64,000 nt of DNA, from assembly GCF_013385175.1 (NCBI RefSeq), contig NZ_JABZEO010000012.1, positions 1-64,000 on the forward strand, in the 5' to 3' direction. A program made the translations under genes and the position numbers. Under the pieces are notes generated by a model, which saw nothing but the letters and a program-made list of their open reading frames with translations, ran no database searches and was not told the DNA's origin. Positions 25,314 to 33,479 of the stretch are shown one piece after another; within the stretch, counting starts at the first letter, position 1; the number at the start of each line of letters is the position of its first letter. This DNA comes from Allochromatium humboldtianum. Its GTDB lineage: Bacteria; Pseudomonadota; Gammaproteobacteria; Chromatiales; Chromatiaceae.

Positions 25314-25322
25314 AGGCGGGGG
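25303..25322 (+). other. GC-rich hairpin spanning the antitoxin stop codon
   Basis: CCCCCGCC-TGAA-GGCGGGGG is a perfect 8-bp stem with a 4-base loop that contains the TGA stop of the antitoxin. The sequence resembles the subterminal hairpins of IS200/IS605-type elements and REP-like units. There is no T-tract, so simple termination is not obvious. It could lower toxin expression relative to antitoxin. Confidence 0.6.
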
Positions 25323-25330
25323 CTTGTGAG

Positions 25331-25756
25331 ATGAGCCTTCAGCGCGTTGTCCTCGACACCAACTGCCTGGTCTCGGCCTTGATCTTCTCGCGGGGCAGGT
25401 TTGACTGGCTGCGGGAAGCCTGGCAGACCAAGCGCTTCACCGCCCTGGCCAGTCACGACACGGTCAGCGAACTGCTACGGTTGCTCACTTACCCCAAGTT
25501 CAAGCTGACCCGCGAGGAGCAGGAAACGCTACTGGCCGACTTCCTCCCTTACGTCGAAACCGTCAAGATCGACACCACACCAGAGAGCTTGCCCGACATT
25601 CGCGACGCGGACGACATCATCTTTCTGGTGCTCGCTGTCGTCGGTCGTGCCGATGCCCTAGTCAGTGGCGATGGTGACATTCAAGCCGTTCGGGACCAGT
25701 TTCACGTTCCCATTCTGACCGTCGCGGAATTCGCCGACTGGTTGCAGTCGCACTAA
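25331..25756 (+). CDS. PIN-domain toxin (putative ribonuclease)
   Basis: A 141-residue PIN-domain protein. The acidic metal ligands are visible in VVLDTNCLVSALI (Asp near the N-terminus), TVSELLRLL (Glu), RDADDIIFLVLAV (Asp) and ALVSGDGDIQAV (Asp). Length and the COG1569-like pattern fit toxins paired with AbrB or RHH antitoxins that cleave RNA. It is the second gene of the operon and ends against a broken minus-strand gene, so this pair may have landed in that gene. Confidence 0.85.
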   Translation: MSLQRVVLDTNCLVSALIFSRGRFDWLREAWQTKRFTALASHDTVSELLRLLTYPKFKLTREEQETLLADFLPYVETVKIDTTPESLPDIRDADDIIFLVLAVVGRADALVSGDGDIQAVRDQFHVPILTVAEFADWLQSH

Positions 25757-25757
25757 C

Positions 25758-25960
25758 GCGAACCTGCAAAAAAGAGAAGTCACTGCCCAGCAGGGTGTAG
25801 GGTTGGTATTGGGGGAAGCAGGACTTGAAGCTCGCCAGCCGGAGCACGTGGTCATCAAATGTTCTCGTAGCTGAGGCGGGATTTGCATTCCAGGGCGATC
25901 ACGGTATCCGTATCCACTACCAGCAGATCGACTTCCATCCGGGACTGGCGATCTGTCAGG
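25758..25960 (-). pseudogene. Remnant of a DUF3782-like (PD-(D/E)XK) protein gene
   Basis: On the minus strand the frame TDRQSRMEVDLLVVDTDTV continues as IALECKSRLSYENI and then meets TGA. Shifting by one base restores DDHVLRLASFKSCFPQYQPY. The D...E-x-K core and the following FPQY segment are characteristic of the DUF3782 family of PD-(D/E)XK-like proteins. Both ends are missing, and the 3' side stops where the PIN gene ends. The gene is therefore broken by truncation and a frameshift. Confidence 0.65.
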
Positions 25961-25980
25961 TCCATGGATTCGATGGCCCG

Positions 25981-27231
25981 CTATCCGGCGGGAGCAATCG
26001 ACAGCCGTTCGATTCGGCACTGGGGATCGAGATTGCAGACCCCATCCCAATGGGCGGCGCGGATGTTGCGCGTGAGACTGAACGGCGCCGCATCCTGAAT
26101 CCGGGCCAGCGAGCGCTCGAGATGCCCTCCCGGCAGCCCACCATCGGCCACGCCCACCGTCAGGCTGTAATCTCCCGCCATCAGCCGCGCCGCAAAACTG
26201 TAGCTGACCTCCACACATTCACCCGCCGCGACCGGACCGATGCTCAGACCCATCCCATGCGTGTGCGTCATATAGAGCGCCTCACCCCGCCGGTCGCGCA
26301 CCTGGAAACCGACATGCGGATCCTGAAGCGCCGTGTGGAAACGCACCCGCACCCGCAGCGTGAGTTCGCTGTCGCCGACCAGCGTCCGCACCGGCCGCCC
26401 CTGATGCAGCACCTCGACACGCTCGATCGTGACATCCCCCCGCCCATAGGAACCGACAGGCCTCTCCGGCGCCTCATCCTCGGCGATCTCCAGATCCCCC
26501 GTGCCGAGCCGGTTGGCGATGGTCGCGTTGTAGAGATCGATGACCCGGCGCGGTTCGGCGTCCAGCTTCACCACCCCGCCTTCGAGCAAAATCGCGCGAT
26601 CGCACAACGCATAGACCGTGCTCATGGCGTGCGAGACGAACAACAGCGTGGTACCCGCCGCCCGAAACGCACGGATGCGCTCGAAACACTTCTGCTGAAA
26701 GAAGATGTCCCCAACGGCCAGCGCCTCATCGACGAGCAGGATATCGGGACGCACCGCCGTGGCCACGGCGAAGGCCAGCCGCACCTGCATACCGCTGGAA
26801 TAGGTCCGCACTGGCTGGTCGATGTAGTCCCCGATGTCGGCGAAGGACTCGATGTCGTCCATGCAGGCCGCAATGGTGGCCGCATCCAACCCGGCGAGCG
26901 ACGCCGAACTCCAGACGTTCTCGCGCCCCGTGAACTCGGGATGGAACCCGATCCCCAGCTCCAGCAGGGCCGCCAGACGCCCTCCCCGCTCGATGGCGCC
27001 CGTGGTCGGCTGGGTGGTACCGGCGATGAGCTTGAGCAGCGTGCTCTTGCCGGCGCCGTTGACGCCGATCACGCCGACCGACTCCCCAGGCGCGATGTCG
27101 AGATCGATGTCGCGCAGAATCCAGCACGGCTGATGCTGTGGACCCAACCCCACCCACTCGGCGAGCCGACCCCATTTGTGCGTATAGCGTTTGTACGCCT
27201 TGCCCAGGTTGCGAATGCGTAGATGCCCCAT
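25981..27231 (-). CDS. wzt: ABC transporter ATPase for polysaccharide export (Wzt)
   Basis: A 416-residue protein. Residues 1-250 are an ABC ATPase with Walker A GVNGAGKSTLLKLIAG, the Wzt-type TYSSGMQVRLAFAVA signature, Walker B ILLVDEALAVGD and the H-loop LLFVSHA. The remaining 160 residues form a beta-rich Wzt C-terminal domain, which in characterised systems reads the terminal modification of the glycan to be exported. ATG 27231 follows GGAG. Together with Wzm upstream it exports an undecaprenyl-linked polymer. Confidence 0.92.
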   Translation of the reverse strand: MGHLRIRNLGKAYKRYTHKWGRLAEWVGLGPQHQPCWILRDIDLDIAPGESVGVIGVNGAGKSTLLKLIAGTTQPTTGAIERGGRLAALLELGIGFHPEFTGRENVWSSASLAGLDAATIAACMDDIESFADIGDYIDQPVRTYSSGMQVRLAFAVATAVRPDILLVDEALAVGDIFFQQKCFERIRAFRAAGTTLLFVSHAMSTVYALCDRAILLEGGVVKLDAEPRRVIDLYNATIANRLGTGDLEIAEDEAPERPVGSYGRGDVTIERVEVLHQGRPVRTLVGDSELTLRVRVRFHTALQDPHVGFQVRDRRGEALYMTHTHGMGLSIGPVAAGECVEVSYSFAARLMAGDYSLTVGVADGGLPGGHLERSLARIQDAAPFSLTRNIRAAHWDGVCNLDPQCRIERLSIAPAG

Positions 27232-27248
27232 GTCGCTCCGGTTCCCCG

Positions 27249-28085
27249 TCAGAGTTCGTCGACGATCTCACCGCCGAGCCGCCGATAGGCCAGCCAGCCC
27301 AGGACCAGCAGCAGCCCGGCGAGCGTCAGCGGATAGACGAGCGTCGACCAGTCGGGTGCGCGCGCGTCCAGAAAGATCGACTGCATGGCGGCCACCATGG
27401 GCAACACCGGATTCCAGCCGAGCAGCGCCGAGAGCCAGTCGGGCAGGATGGAGCGCACATAGACGATGGGCGTGAACCAGAACCAGAACTGGAGCACCAG
27501 CGCCGTGAATTGCTCGATGTCGCGATAGAAGACGTTGATGGTCCCGGCCAACAGCCCCAGCCCGACGGTGAAGGCGACCAGGATCAGGATCACGGGCACG
27601 GCGGCAAACACGACCCAGCCCGGAAAATACCCCGCCAGCACCAGGAAGGCCATGAACAGCGCCATGATGATGGCGTAGTGCAGCAGGCTGGAGAGGATGG
27701 CGATCAGCGGCAGGGTGAGTTTGGGAAAGCTGACCTTCTTGAGCAGGTTGGCATTGTTGACGAAGATCCCGACCGAACGCCCGAGCAGTTCGCTGAAGAC
27801 GGTCCAGGTGAGCAGCCCGGCACAGAGATAGACGCTGTAGGCGATGGGCGCATCATGCCCGGCCAGCGTGGGCCGCATGAGATTGGAGAACACCAGCGTA
27901 TAGAGCAGGATGAGCGCGAAGGGATGGATCACGGCCCAGGCCAGTCCGAACTGGCTGCCCAGATAGCGGGCGCGCAGTTCGCGCTGGACACTGGCCAGGA
28001 TGAAGCCGCGATAGGCCCAGAGTTCGCGCAGCAGGGTGAGCGGCAGCGCGCTCAGCGAGATGGCGGAGGGTTGACCCGTGTTCAT
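27249..28085 (-). CDS. wzm: ABC-2 type polysaccharide export permease (Wzm)
   Basis: A 278-residue inner-membrane protein with six hydrophobic segments and the ABC-2/Wzm pattern (REDRARYLGSQFG-like LRARYLGSQFGLAWAVIHP near the N-terminus, VFYRDIEQFTALVLQFWFW toward the C-terminus). ATG 28085 overlaps the upstream stop as ATGA, and the ATPase gene follows 17 bases after its end. Confidence 0.92.
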   Translation of the reverse strand: MNTGQPSAISLSALPLTLLRELWAYRGFILASVQRELRARYLGSQFGLAWAVIHPFALILLYTLVFSNLMRPTLAGHDAPIAYSVYLCAGLLTWTVFSELLGRSVGIFVNNANLLKKVSFPKLTLPLIAILSSLLHYAIIMALFMAFLVLAGYFPGWVVFAAVPVILILVAFTVGLGLLAGTINVFYRDIEQFTALVLQFWFWFTPIVYVRSILPDWLSALLGWNPVLPMVAAMQSIFLDARAPDWSTLVYPLTLAGLLLVLGWLAYRRLGGEIVDEL

Positions 28086-30868
28086 GCGCTCGGCTCCAGT
28101 TGGCGGACGAGGCCGGTGAGCATCCCCTTGAGCCGGCGCGAGCGCCGCCTGGAGTCATGGCGATCGGCAAAGTCCCGCACGCGCTCGCCGGCCTGGCGCG
28201 CGAACTCGGGCTTTTGCAGGCGAGCGATCAGATCGGCCAGCCCCTCGGCGAGTTCGGCGGGCGCGGTGCCGGGCAGACGCAGGACGGCCGGCTCGACGTC
28301 CGCGAAGAACGCCAGCGGGGTGACGGCGATCGGGCGCCCGGCCGAGATGGCCATGCGCACGGCGGCCGAGGACGACTCCTGGGTGTGCTGGTAGGGAAAG
28401 ACGATCAGATCGGCCTGGGCCAGCCGGGCGATGCAGTCCTGATCGGAGAGATAGTCGGTCTCCAGCGTGACGTGCTCGCTCAGACCGAGTTCGAGGATGC
28501 GCGCCCGCAGGGCTTTCAGCTCGGCGTCTGAGGCGGCGGCCGAGTACCAGGCATTGATCATCAGCAGATGCAGGTTCGGATGTGCGGCGATGAGTTCGGG
28601 CAGGGCCTCGATCATCTGGCTCAGCCCCTTGTGCGGCATCAGATAGCCGTAAGTCGCCAGCACGGTCGCGCCGTCCGGACCGCGCGTGCGGCGCTCCGCG
28701 AGCCGCTCCTCGTCGCTGGGTCGTGGGATGTCATAGACACACAGCGGCCAGAGCGTCACGTTGGCCGATAAGCCCCAGTCCTGGAGACGCTCCACGTCGT
28801 CGAGGGTATGGGCCAGTATCCGGTCGACCCGGCTCAGAGGCGCCACGAAGGTCGGTTGGATCATCTCAGGCAGCGCACTGCGCGTGTTGTGCAAGTCGAG
28901 CACGACCCGGATGCCTTGACGACGCAGCGACTCGCACAGCCTTGCCAGGGCCAATGGCCCGAAGAAGGCCCAGTGATACTGGATGACGAGGATCTCCAGA
29001 CGCTCGCGGCGTGCCGTATCGACGATGGCCGTGAGATCGTCTTCGCCCAGACGCCAGAGACGGCGGATGTTCGGTGCGTCCGGGTGTTCGAGCCGTTCGT
29101 TCTCTGGGGCCAGGACCAGGAGCGCGTCCGGCTCGAAGGCGCGCGTCAGATGGAGCGAATAGGCGGCGATGCCGCAGCGCGAACCCCAGGTGCTCACCCA
29201 GCCGACCCGTACCGGCGGTCGCGGTCCGGGCTGGGCGTCGATCCGTGCCAGGGCGTCGCGGGTGAGCCGGGCCACGCGCGACCAGGTGTAACGCTCGCGC
29301 ACGCGCGCTCGGGCCAGTTCCAGTCGTGGCCGAAGCTGCTCGGGAGCCGCCATGTAGAGTTCGCGCATGAGCTGGCTGAGATGCTCGGGATCCGGTTCGC
29401 TCCAGAGCGAATCGGGCACCGCGAGATGGGTGCACGCCGGCGCGGGTCGCTGGTCGATGAGCCAGGCGGTGTCGGCGTCGCAGAAGTCCAGATGGCCGCC
29501 CCAGCCGGTGACGATCACCGGTCGTCCGTGCAGCATGGCCTCGGCGATGGGCAGCCCGAAGCCCTCGCCCCGGCTGGGCGCGACCAGCACCTGACAGGCG
29601 TCGTAGAGTCCGGCGATCTGACCGGGCGTCCAGTCGTCGAGGATGATCTCGACCCTGGGATAGTGCCGGTCGCGCGCGCGGTAGCGTTCGAGCTGTTCGA
29701 CGACGTCGTTGTGCGGATTGGGGAAGCTCTTGATGACGAGCACGACATCGTGGAAATCGCGAAAAGCGCGTCCATAGGCCTCCAGCAGGATATCGGCCCC
29801 CTTGCGTGGAAAACAGGAGGAGATGTGCAGGAAGCGAAAGCCTTCGGGCAGGACGCACGGCAGCGGCTCGGGCATGGCTTCGAGCAGATGCTCGACCCCG
29901 TTGCCGACCACGGCGATCGGAACCTCGACCCCGGCGTCCTGGAGGAAGCGCGCGGTCTGGGTCGAGACGACGGTGATGAGGTCGAGCACGCGGTTGAAGT
30001 CCTGGGCGTCCGCCGACGGAAACCCGGTCTCCTCCCAGGCATAGTTGGCCAGGACGCGCCGCTCGCCGCGCATGTCGCGCACGCGCGGCGGCCAGGCGTT
30101 GCGCAGCGCGACGCTCGGCGCGCGCGGGTCGCGGCTCGACTCCCACATCGCGCGTAGCCGTGCCGGGTCTTCGACGGCGGCGAAGTTGGGCTGGGGATCG
30201 TCGCCCTGCTCATAGGTCAGTAGCGCGACCTGTTCTCCAGGCTCACCGCTGTCCTCGAGCGCCATGGCGAGACGGCGGTTGACGATGGCCAGACTGTAGC
30301 TGGAGTCGAAGACGCCCTCGACGCGCCAGCGCCGGCTGTCCGGGTCGAGCGACCAGGGGCGCTGACCGTCGAGCGTGCGGCGCCGGGTCGGCGGATCCGT
30401 GGCGAGCAGGAGCAGCAAACCGGCCATCTCCTGGGGCGTGGCATCGGCGACGGCCAGACCGCCGCCGGTCCAGGCGTCGGCCCCGTCGGGGAGCCGGACG
30501 ATGGCTGGAATCGCGAGCCGGGCGAGCCGGGACTTGTAGCGTTCGAGTTCGGCGACAGGCAGGCAGAGCGCTTCGAGCTGAGCCAACCGGGCGAGTCCGG
30601 TCGCGGATTCGAGCGCGGCGCTGTCGAGGCTCAAGCCAGGACGCGACGCAAGCCGGCAGGCATCGGCCCCCGTGCTTGCGTCCTGCATGAGTACGAGCCG
30701 CACCGGAAGGGGGGCGAGCCGGGTCAGGGTCTCGGCCAGTGACTCCAGCCAAGCCAAGGTTTCGGACGACGGCTCGGCAGGATCGAGCGCGAATCCGATC
30801 AGGATCTCGTCGGTCTTGACACGGGTCTGGAGCGGAGGGGGCAAGGCCGGGCGAGCGGTATCAATCAT
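28082..30868 (-). CDS. Two-domain GT-B glycosyltransferase (two GT4-like units)
   Basis: A protein of about 928 residues. After a 250-residue N-terminal part comes a GT4 unit with RFLHISSCFPRKGADILLEA and the donor-site motif APSRGEGFGLPIAEAMLHGRP. A second unit begins near residue 590 with VRVGWVSTWGSRCGIAAYS and has YGYLMPHKGLSQMIEALPEL and YQHTQESSSAAVRMAISAGRP. Such fusions can add two sugars in sequence or act as polymerases. The frame can be extended to 30916, but ATG 30868 overlaps the end of the upstream methyltransferase gene and is more likely. It overlaps wzm downstream, so polymer synthesis and export are co-transcribed. Confidence 0.85.
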   Translation of the reverse strand: MIDTARPALPPPLQTRVKTDEILIGFALDPAEPSSETLAWLESLAETLTRLAPLPVRLVLMQDASTGADACRLASRPGLSLDSAALESATGLARLAQLEALCLPVAELERYKSRLARLAIPAIVRLPDGADAWTGGGLAVADATPQEMAGLLLLLATDPPTRRRTLDGQRPWSLDPDSRRWRVEGVFDSSYSLAIVNRRLAMALEDSGEPGEQVALLTYEQGDDPQPNFAAVEDPARLRAMWESSRDPRAPSVALRNAWPPRVRDMRGERRVLANYAWEETGFPSADAQDFNRVLDLITVVSTQTARFLQDAGVEVPIAVVGNGVEHLLEAMPEPLPCVLPEGFRFLHISSCFPRKGADILLEAYGRAFRDFHDVVLVIKSFPNPHNDVVEQLERYRARDRHYPRVEIILDDWTPGQIAGLYDACQVLVAPSRGEGFGLPIAEAMLHGRPVIVTGWGGHLDFCDADTAWLIDQRPAPACTHLAVPDSLWSEPDPEHLSQLMRELYMAAPEQLRPRLELARARVRERYTWSRVARLTRDALARIDAQPGPRPPVRVGWVSTWGSRCGIAAYSLHLTRAFEPDALLVLAPENERLEHPDAPNIRRLWRLGEDDLTAIVDTARRERLEILVIQYHWAFFGPLALARLCESLRRQGIRVVLDLHNTRSALPEMIQPTFVAPLSRVDRILAHTLDDVERLQDWGLSANVTLWPLCVYDIPRPSDEERLAERRTRGPDGATVLATYGYLMPHKGLSQMIEALPELIAAHPNLHLLMINAWYSAAASDAELKALRARILELGLSEHVTLETDYLSDQDCIARLAQADLIVFPYQHTQESSSAAVRMAISAGRPIAVTPLAFFADVEPAVLRLPGTAPAELAEGLADLIARLQKPEFARQAGERVRDFADRHDSRRRSRRLKGMLTGLVRQLEPSA

Positions 30869-32114
30869 CGGATGAGGCGTATTCTGTCTGGGATGGCACT
30901 GGATAGAATGGTACACGCGCGATCAGGGCATAGTCCTGTCCGCCGTAGAGCAGCCGGTTCAACGGATCGGCCGACTCGGCGTCTTCGCGATACTGAGGCC
31001 AGGGATTGAGGCGCTCGATACGCACGTCGATGAAACCGAAGTGCCGGGCCAGCTGATGGAGCAGGGGCGGCGGCAGAGGACGCACATGCGTGGGGTCCAT
31101 CCAGAAACTGTAGGCACCCACTTGCAGGTTCTCGGGATTGGGCGTCTCCAGGATCAGCAGACCGCCCGGACGCAGTACGCGCCGGGCTTCGGAGAAAAGC
31201 ACCAGCAGACTGTCGAGCGGCAGATGCTCGACGAGCTGAAAAGCCGTGATGGCCGCCGGCGTTCGATCACCGAGAGAAGCGAGATATTCGAAGAGATCGG
31301 CGTGATGGACGCGCAAGCCCGCACGACGCGCGACACCGACCAGGGTCGCGTTGCTGTCGACGCCTCGGGCCTGGAAGCCTTCCCCGTCCAGCAGGGCCAG
31401 CCAATCGCCGCGACCGCAGCCGAGGTCGAGGACATGGCCGGCGCTCGGATCGGGGATGGCCTCGCGCACGAAAGGCAGATAGACACACTGGCGCGTGCGG
31501 ATGTCCTGGGGAGAACCGCGATGCGTCTCCTCGAACTCCATGTACCAATCGTCACGTTGCGCGCCGATCGTCGGTGGCGGCGGTGGCGCGACCGGGGCCT
31601 GGATGGCCGCGAACCGTGATTCCAGCAGCTCGATCTCGCGACGCATGAAGTCCTGGTCGAACTGGAGAGCGGCACAACGCCGATCCAGCACCATGGAGCC
31701 TTGTTCGGCAAGACGTTGGCGCTCGCGCATCCCCTGTTCGAGCTGCTTGAGACCGACCTGGGTCTCCTGAATGGCCAGTTGGAGACGATACAAGCGCCCC
31801 TGGATGGTGAGCAACGCCCATGTGAGGTTGAACAGATCCCGTATTCCGGGGAGGCGTTGGATCAACCAATGAGGCGAATAACCGTTCGTACGCCAGGAGC
31901 GCAGCAGGCTCAGTCTCCCCGTTATCCATTTCAGCCCGGACGCACCTGTCGCGGATGTCTGATCCGCGACGGACGAGTGCTGCGCAGTCAGCGCTGACAG
32001 GCTGTCGTCACTCGGGGACGTCAGCACGCGTTCGAGCCTGGTTTGGAGCGCCTGGATGTGGTGTGTATCGCTGAACAGTTTTGGCATGATGATCACGTCG
32101 ATTCCCGGCTGCAT
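30861..32114 (-). CDS. SAM-dependent methyltransferase with coiled-coil N-terminus
   Basis: About 417 residues. The first 170 are helical, with a coiled-coil stretch (LQLAIQETQVGLKQLEQGMR). The C-terminal half is a class I methyltransferase with HVLDLGCGRGDWLALLDGEG, AITAFQLVEHLPLDSLLVLF and RPGGLLILETPNPENL. Methyltransferases with coiled coils beside Wzm/Wzt cap O-antigen chains and set their length (WbdD type), and that role is inferred here. The start is uncertain between ATG 32114 and ATG 32087; a longer frame to 32324 overlaps the next gene and is rejected. Confidence 0.75.
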   Translation of the reverse strand: MQPGIDVIIMPKLFSDTHHIQALQTRLERVLTSPSDDSLSALTAQHSSVADQTSATGASGLKWITGRLSLLRSWRTNGYSPHWLIQRLPGIRDLFNLTWALLTIQGRLYRLQLAIQETQVGLKQLEQGMRERQRLAEQGSMVLDRRCAALQFDQDFMRREIELLESRFAAIQAPVAPPPPPTIGAQRDDWYMEFEETHRGSPQDIRTRQCVYLPFVREAIPDPSAGHVLDLGCGRGDWLALLDGEGFQARGVDSNATLVGVARRAGLRVHHADLFEYLASLGDRTPAAITAFQLVEHLPLDSLLVLFSEARRVLRPGGLLILETPNPENLQVGAYSFWMDPTHVRPLPPPLLHQLARHFGFIDVRIERLNPWPQYREDAESADPLNRLLYGGQDYALIARVPFYPVPSQTEYASSDD

Positions 32115-32178
32115 GACGGATCGATCGCGGGCGATCCGTGCAGTCCGAACCTGATGATGCGGCGGTCGGCAGGCAATC

Positions 32179-32523
32179 TCAGGAGGATTGGGTGATGAGC
32201 AGGATACCGGCCAGGATGCAGCCCATCCCGACGAGGCGATAGACACCGAGCGTCTCGCCCAGGACGAAGGCCCCGGCCACGCCAACCAGTACGAAGGTGC
32301 TGCCGGCCATGATGGGAGCGGCAACGGTCAGCGGATTGACGGCGAAGACCTTGACCGTCAACAGAAAACTGGCGCCATAGAGGCCGACGGCCAGCATCAG
32401 CACCGGATTCATCCAGGCCAGGATACCAGAGCCACGCTCCACCAGATGTCCCGCTTCCTTGATGGCCAACTGCGCACCGACATTGCACAGGACCGCGATC
32501 AGCGCCAAGAGGGGTTGATTCAT
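32179..32523 (-). CDS. Small EamA/SMR-family membrane protein (ArnE/ArnF-like)
   Basis: A 114-residue protein with four hydrophobic helices and the SMR-like pattern (LLALIAVLCNVGAQLAIKEA, NPLTVAAPIMAGSTFVLVG, LGVYRLVGMGCILAGILLI). It overlaps the GT2 gene upstream as ATGA. The combination of a GtrB-like polyprenyl-phosphate sugar transferase with such a small flippase and a large GT-C-like membrane protein suggests flipping of a lipid-linked sugar for side-group addition to a glycan. Confidence 0.75.
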   Translation of the reverse strand: MNQPLLALIAVLCNVGAQLAIKEAGHLVERGSGILAWMNPVLMLAVGLYGASFLLTVKVFAVNPLTVAAPIMAGSTFVLVGVAGAFVLGETLGVYRLVGMGCILAGILLITQSS

Positions 32524-33452
32524 GCGTCTTCCCTTGGAGGTGGCTTGAGCAGATAGGGCGGACGGCCCTTGATCTCGTCATAGAGCCGACCGAGATAGTG
32601 ACCGATGATACCCAGGGCGATCATGAGCGATCCGCCGATGATGATGAGCAGCAGATTGACCGTGGTGAAGCCGTCGAGTGCCACACCCATGAATTTCTGA
32701 TAGAGGCTGTTGAACCCGATCAGCACGCCCAGCGCGAGCGTCATGAAGCCGAGGGCGGTGATCAGATGCAGCGGCAGACTGGAGAAACTGGTCAGGTTGT
32801 CGATGGCGTAACGCAGGAGTCTGAGCCGACTCCAGCGACTGGCGCCAAGCTCGCGCTCGGCCACTTCGAACGGGATACGGGCCGTTGGATAGCCGGCCCA
32901 GTGTATCAGTCCCCGGAAGAAGCGCCGACGCTCGGGCAGGGCATGGTAAAGCTCGACCACGGCGCGGTCGAGCAGCTTGTAATCGCTATGGTTGCGCAGA
33001 TCCATGCCGGCGAAGTGTCTGAACATCCAATAGAACGACTGGGCGTAGACCCTGGCGAGCCAGGACTCGTCGCCACGATCGACCTTGACGCACTCGACCA
33101 CGGCGAACCCCGAGCGCCAATGACGAAGCATCTCTGGGATCAGGGCGGGAGGATGCTGTAGGTCTGCGTCCAGGACGATGGCACAAGCTCCTTTCGACGC
33201 GACCAATCCGGCATGGATGGCCGCCTCCTTGCCGAAATTGCGCGTGAAATACAACGGACGGATACGCGGATCGTCCCGAGCGGCACGCGCGAGTTCCAGA
33301 GAAGTGGCATCGGTCGAACCATCATCCACGGCGATCAGCTCGATATCGGACTCATCGTCGACAGCCGCGAGGATGATCGCCAGGTTGCGGCGAATCGAGA
33401 CGGCCTCGTTGAAGACGGGCACGACCAACGAAATCAGGCTTGACATCGGCAT
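32520..33452 (-). CDS. GtrB/DPM1-like family 2 glycosyltransferase
   Basis: A 310-residue protein. The GT2 domain has SLVVPVFNEAVSIRRNL, IELIAVDDGSTDAT and the DxD site VLDADLQHPPALIPEML. Two C-terminal membrane helices (about residues 225-250 and 260-285) identify the GtrB/ArnC/DPM1 group, which makes polyprenyl-phosphate sugars in the inner membrane. The following small flippase and the preceding large membrane protein fit a three-part glucosylation-type module. Confidence 0.88.
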   Translation of the reverse strand: MPMSSLISLVVPVFNEAVSIRRNLAIILAAVDDESDIELIAVDDGSTDATSLELARAARDDPRIRPLYFTRNFGKEAAIHAGLVASKGACAIVLDADLQHPPALIPEMLRHWRSGFAVVECVKVDRGDESWLARVYAQSFYWMFRHFAGMDLRNHSDYKLLDRAVVELYHALPERRRFFRGLIHWAGYPTARIPFEVAERELGASRWSRLRLLRYAIDNLTSFSSLPLHLITALGFMTLALGVLIGFNSLYQKFMGVALDGFTTVNLLLIIIGGSLMIALGIIGHYLGRLYDEIKGRPPYLLKPPPREDA

Positions 33453-33479
33453 GGAGGAAATGAAAAGCGTCCTGGATGT

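Noticed and set aside
30861-32324. Methyltransferase start at 32324
   Set aside because: The extra N-terminus reads antisense-like Trp/Ser/Pro sequence inside the neighbouring small membrane protein gene.
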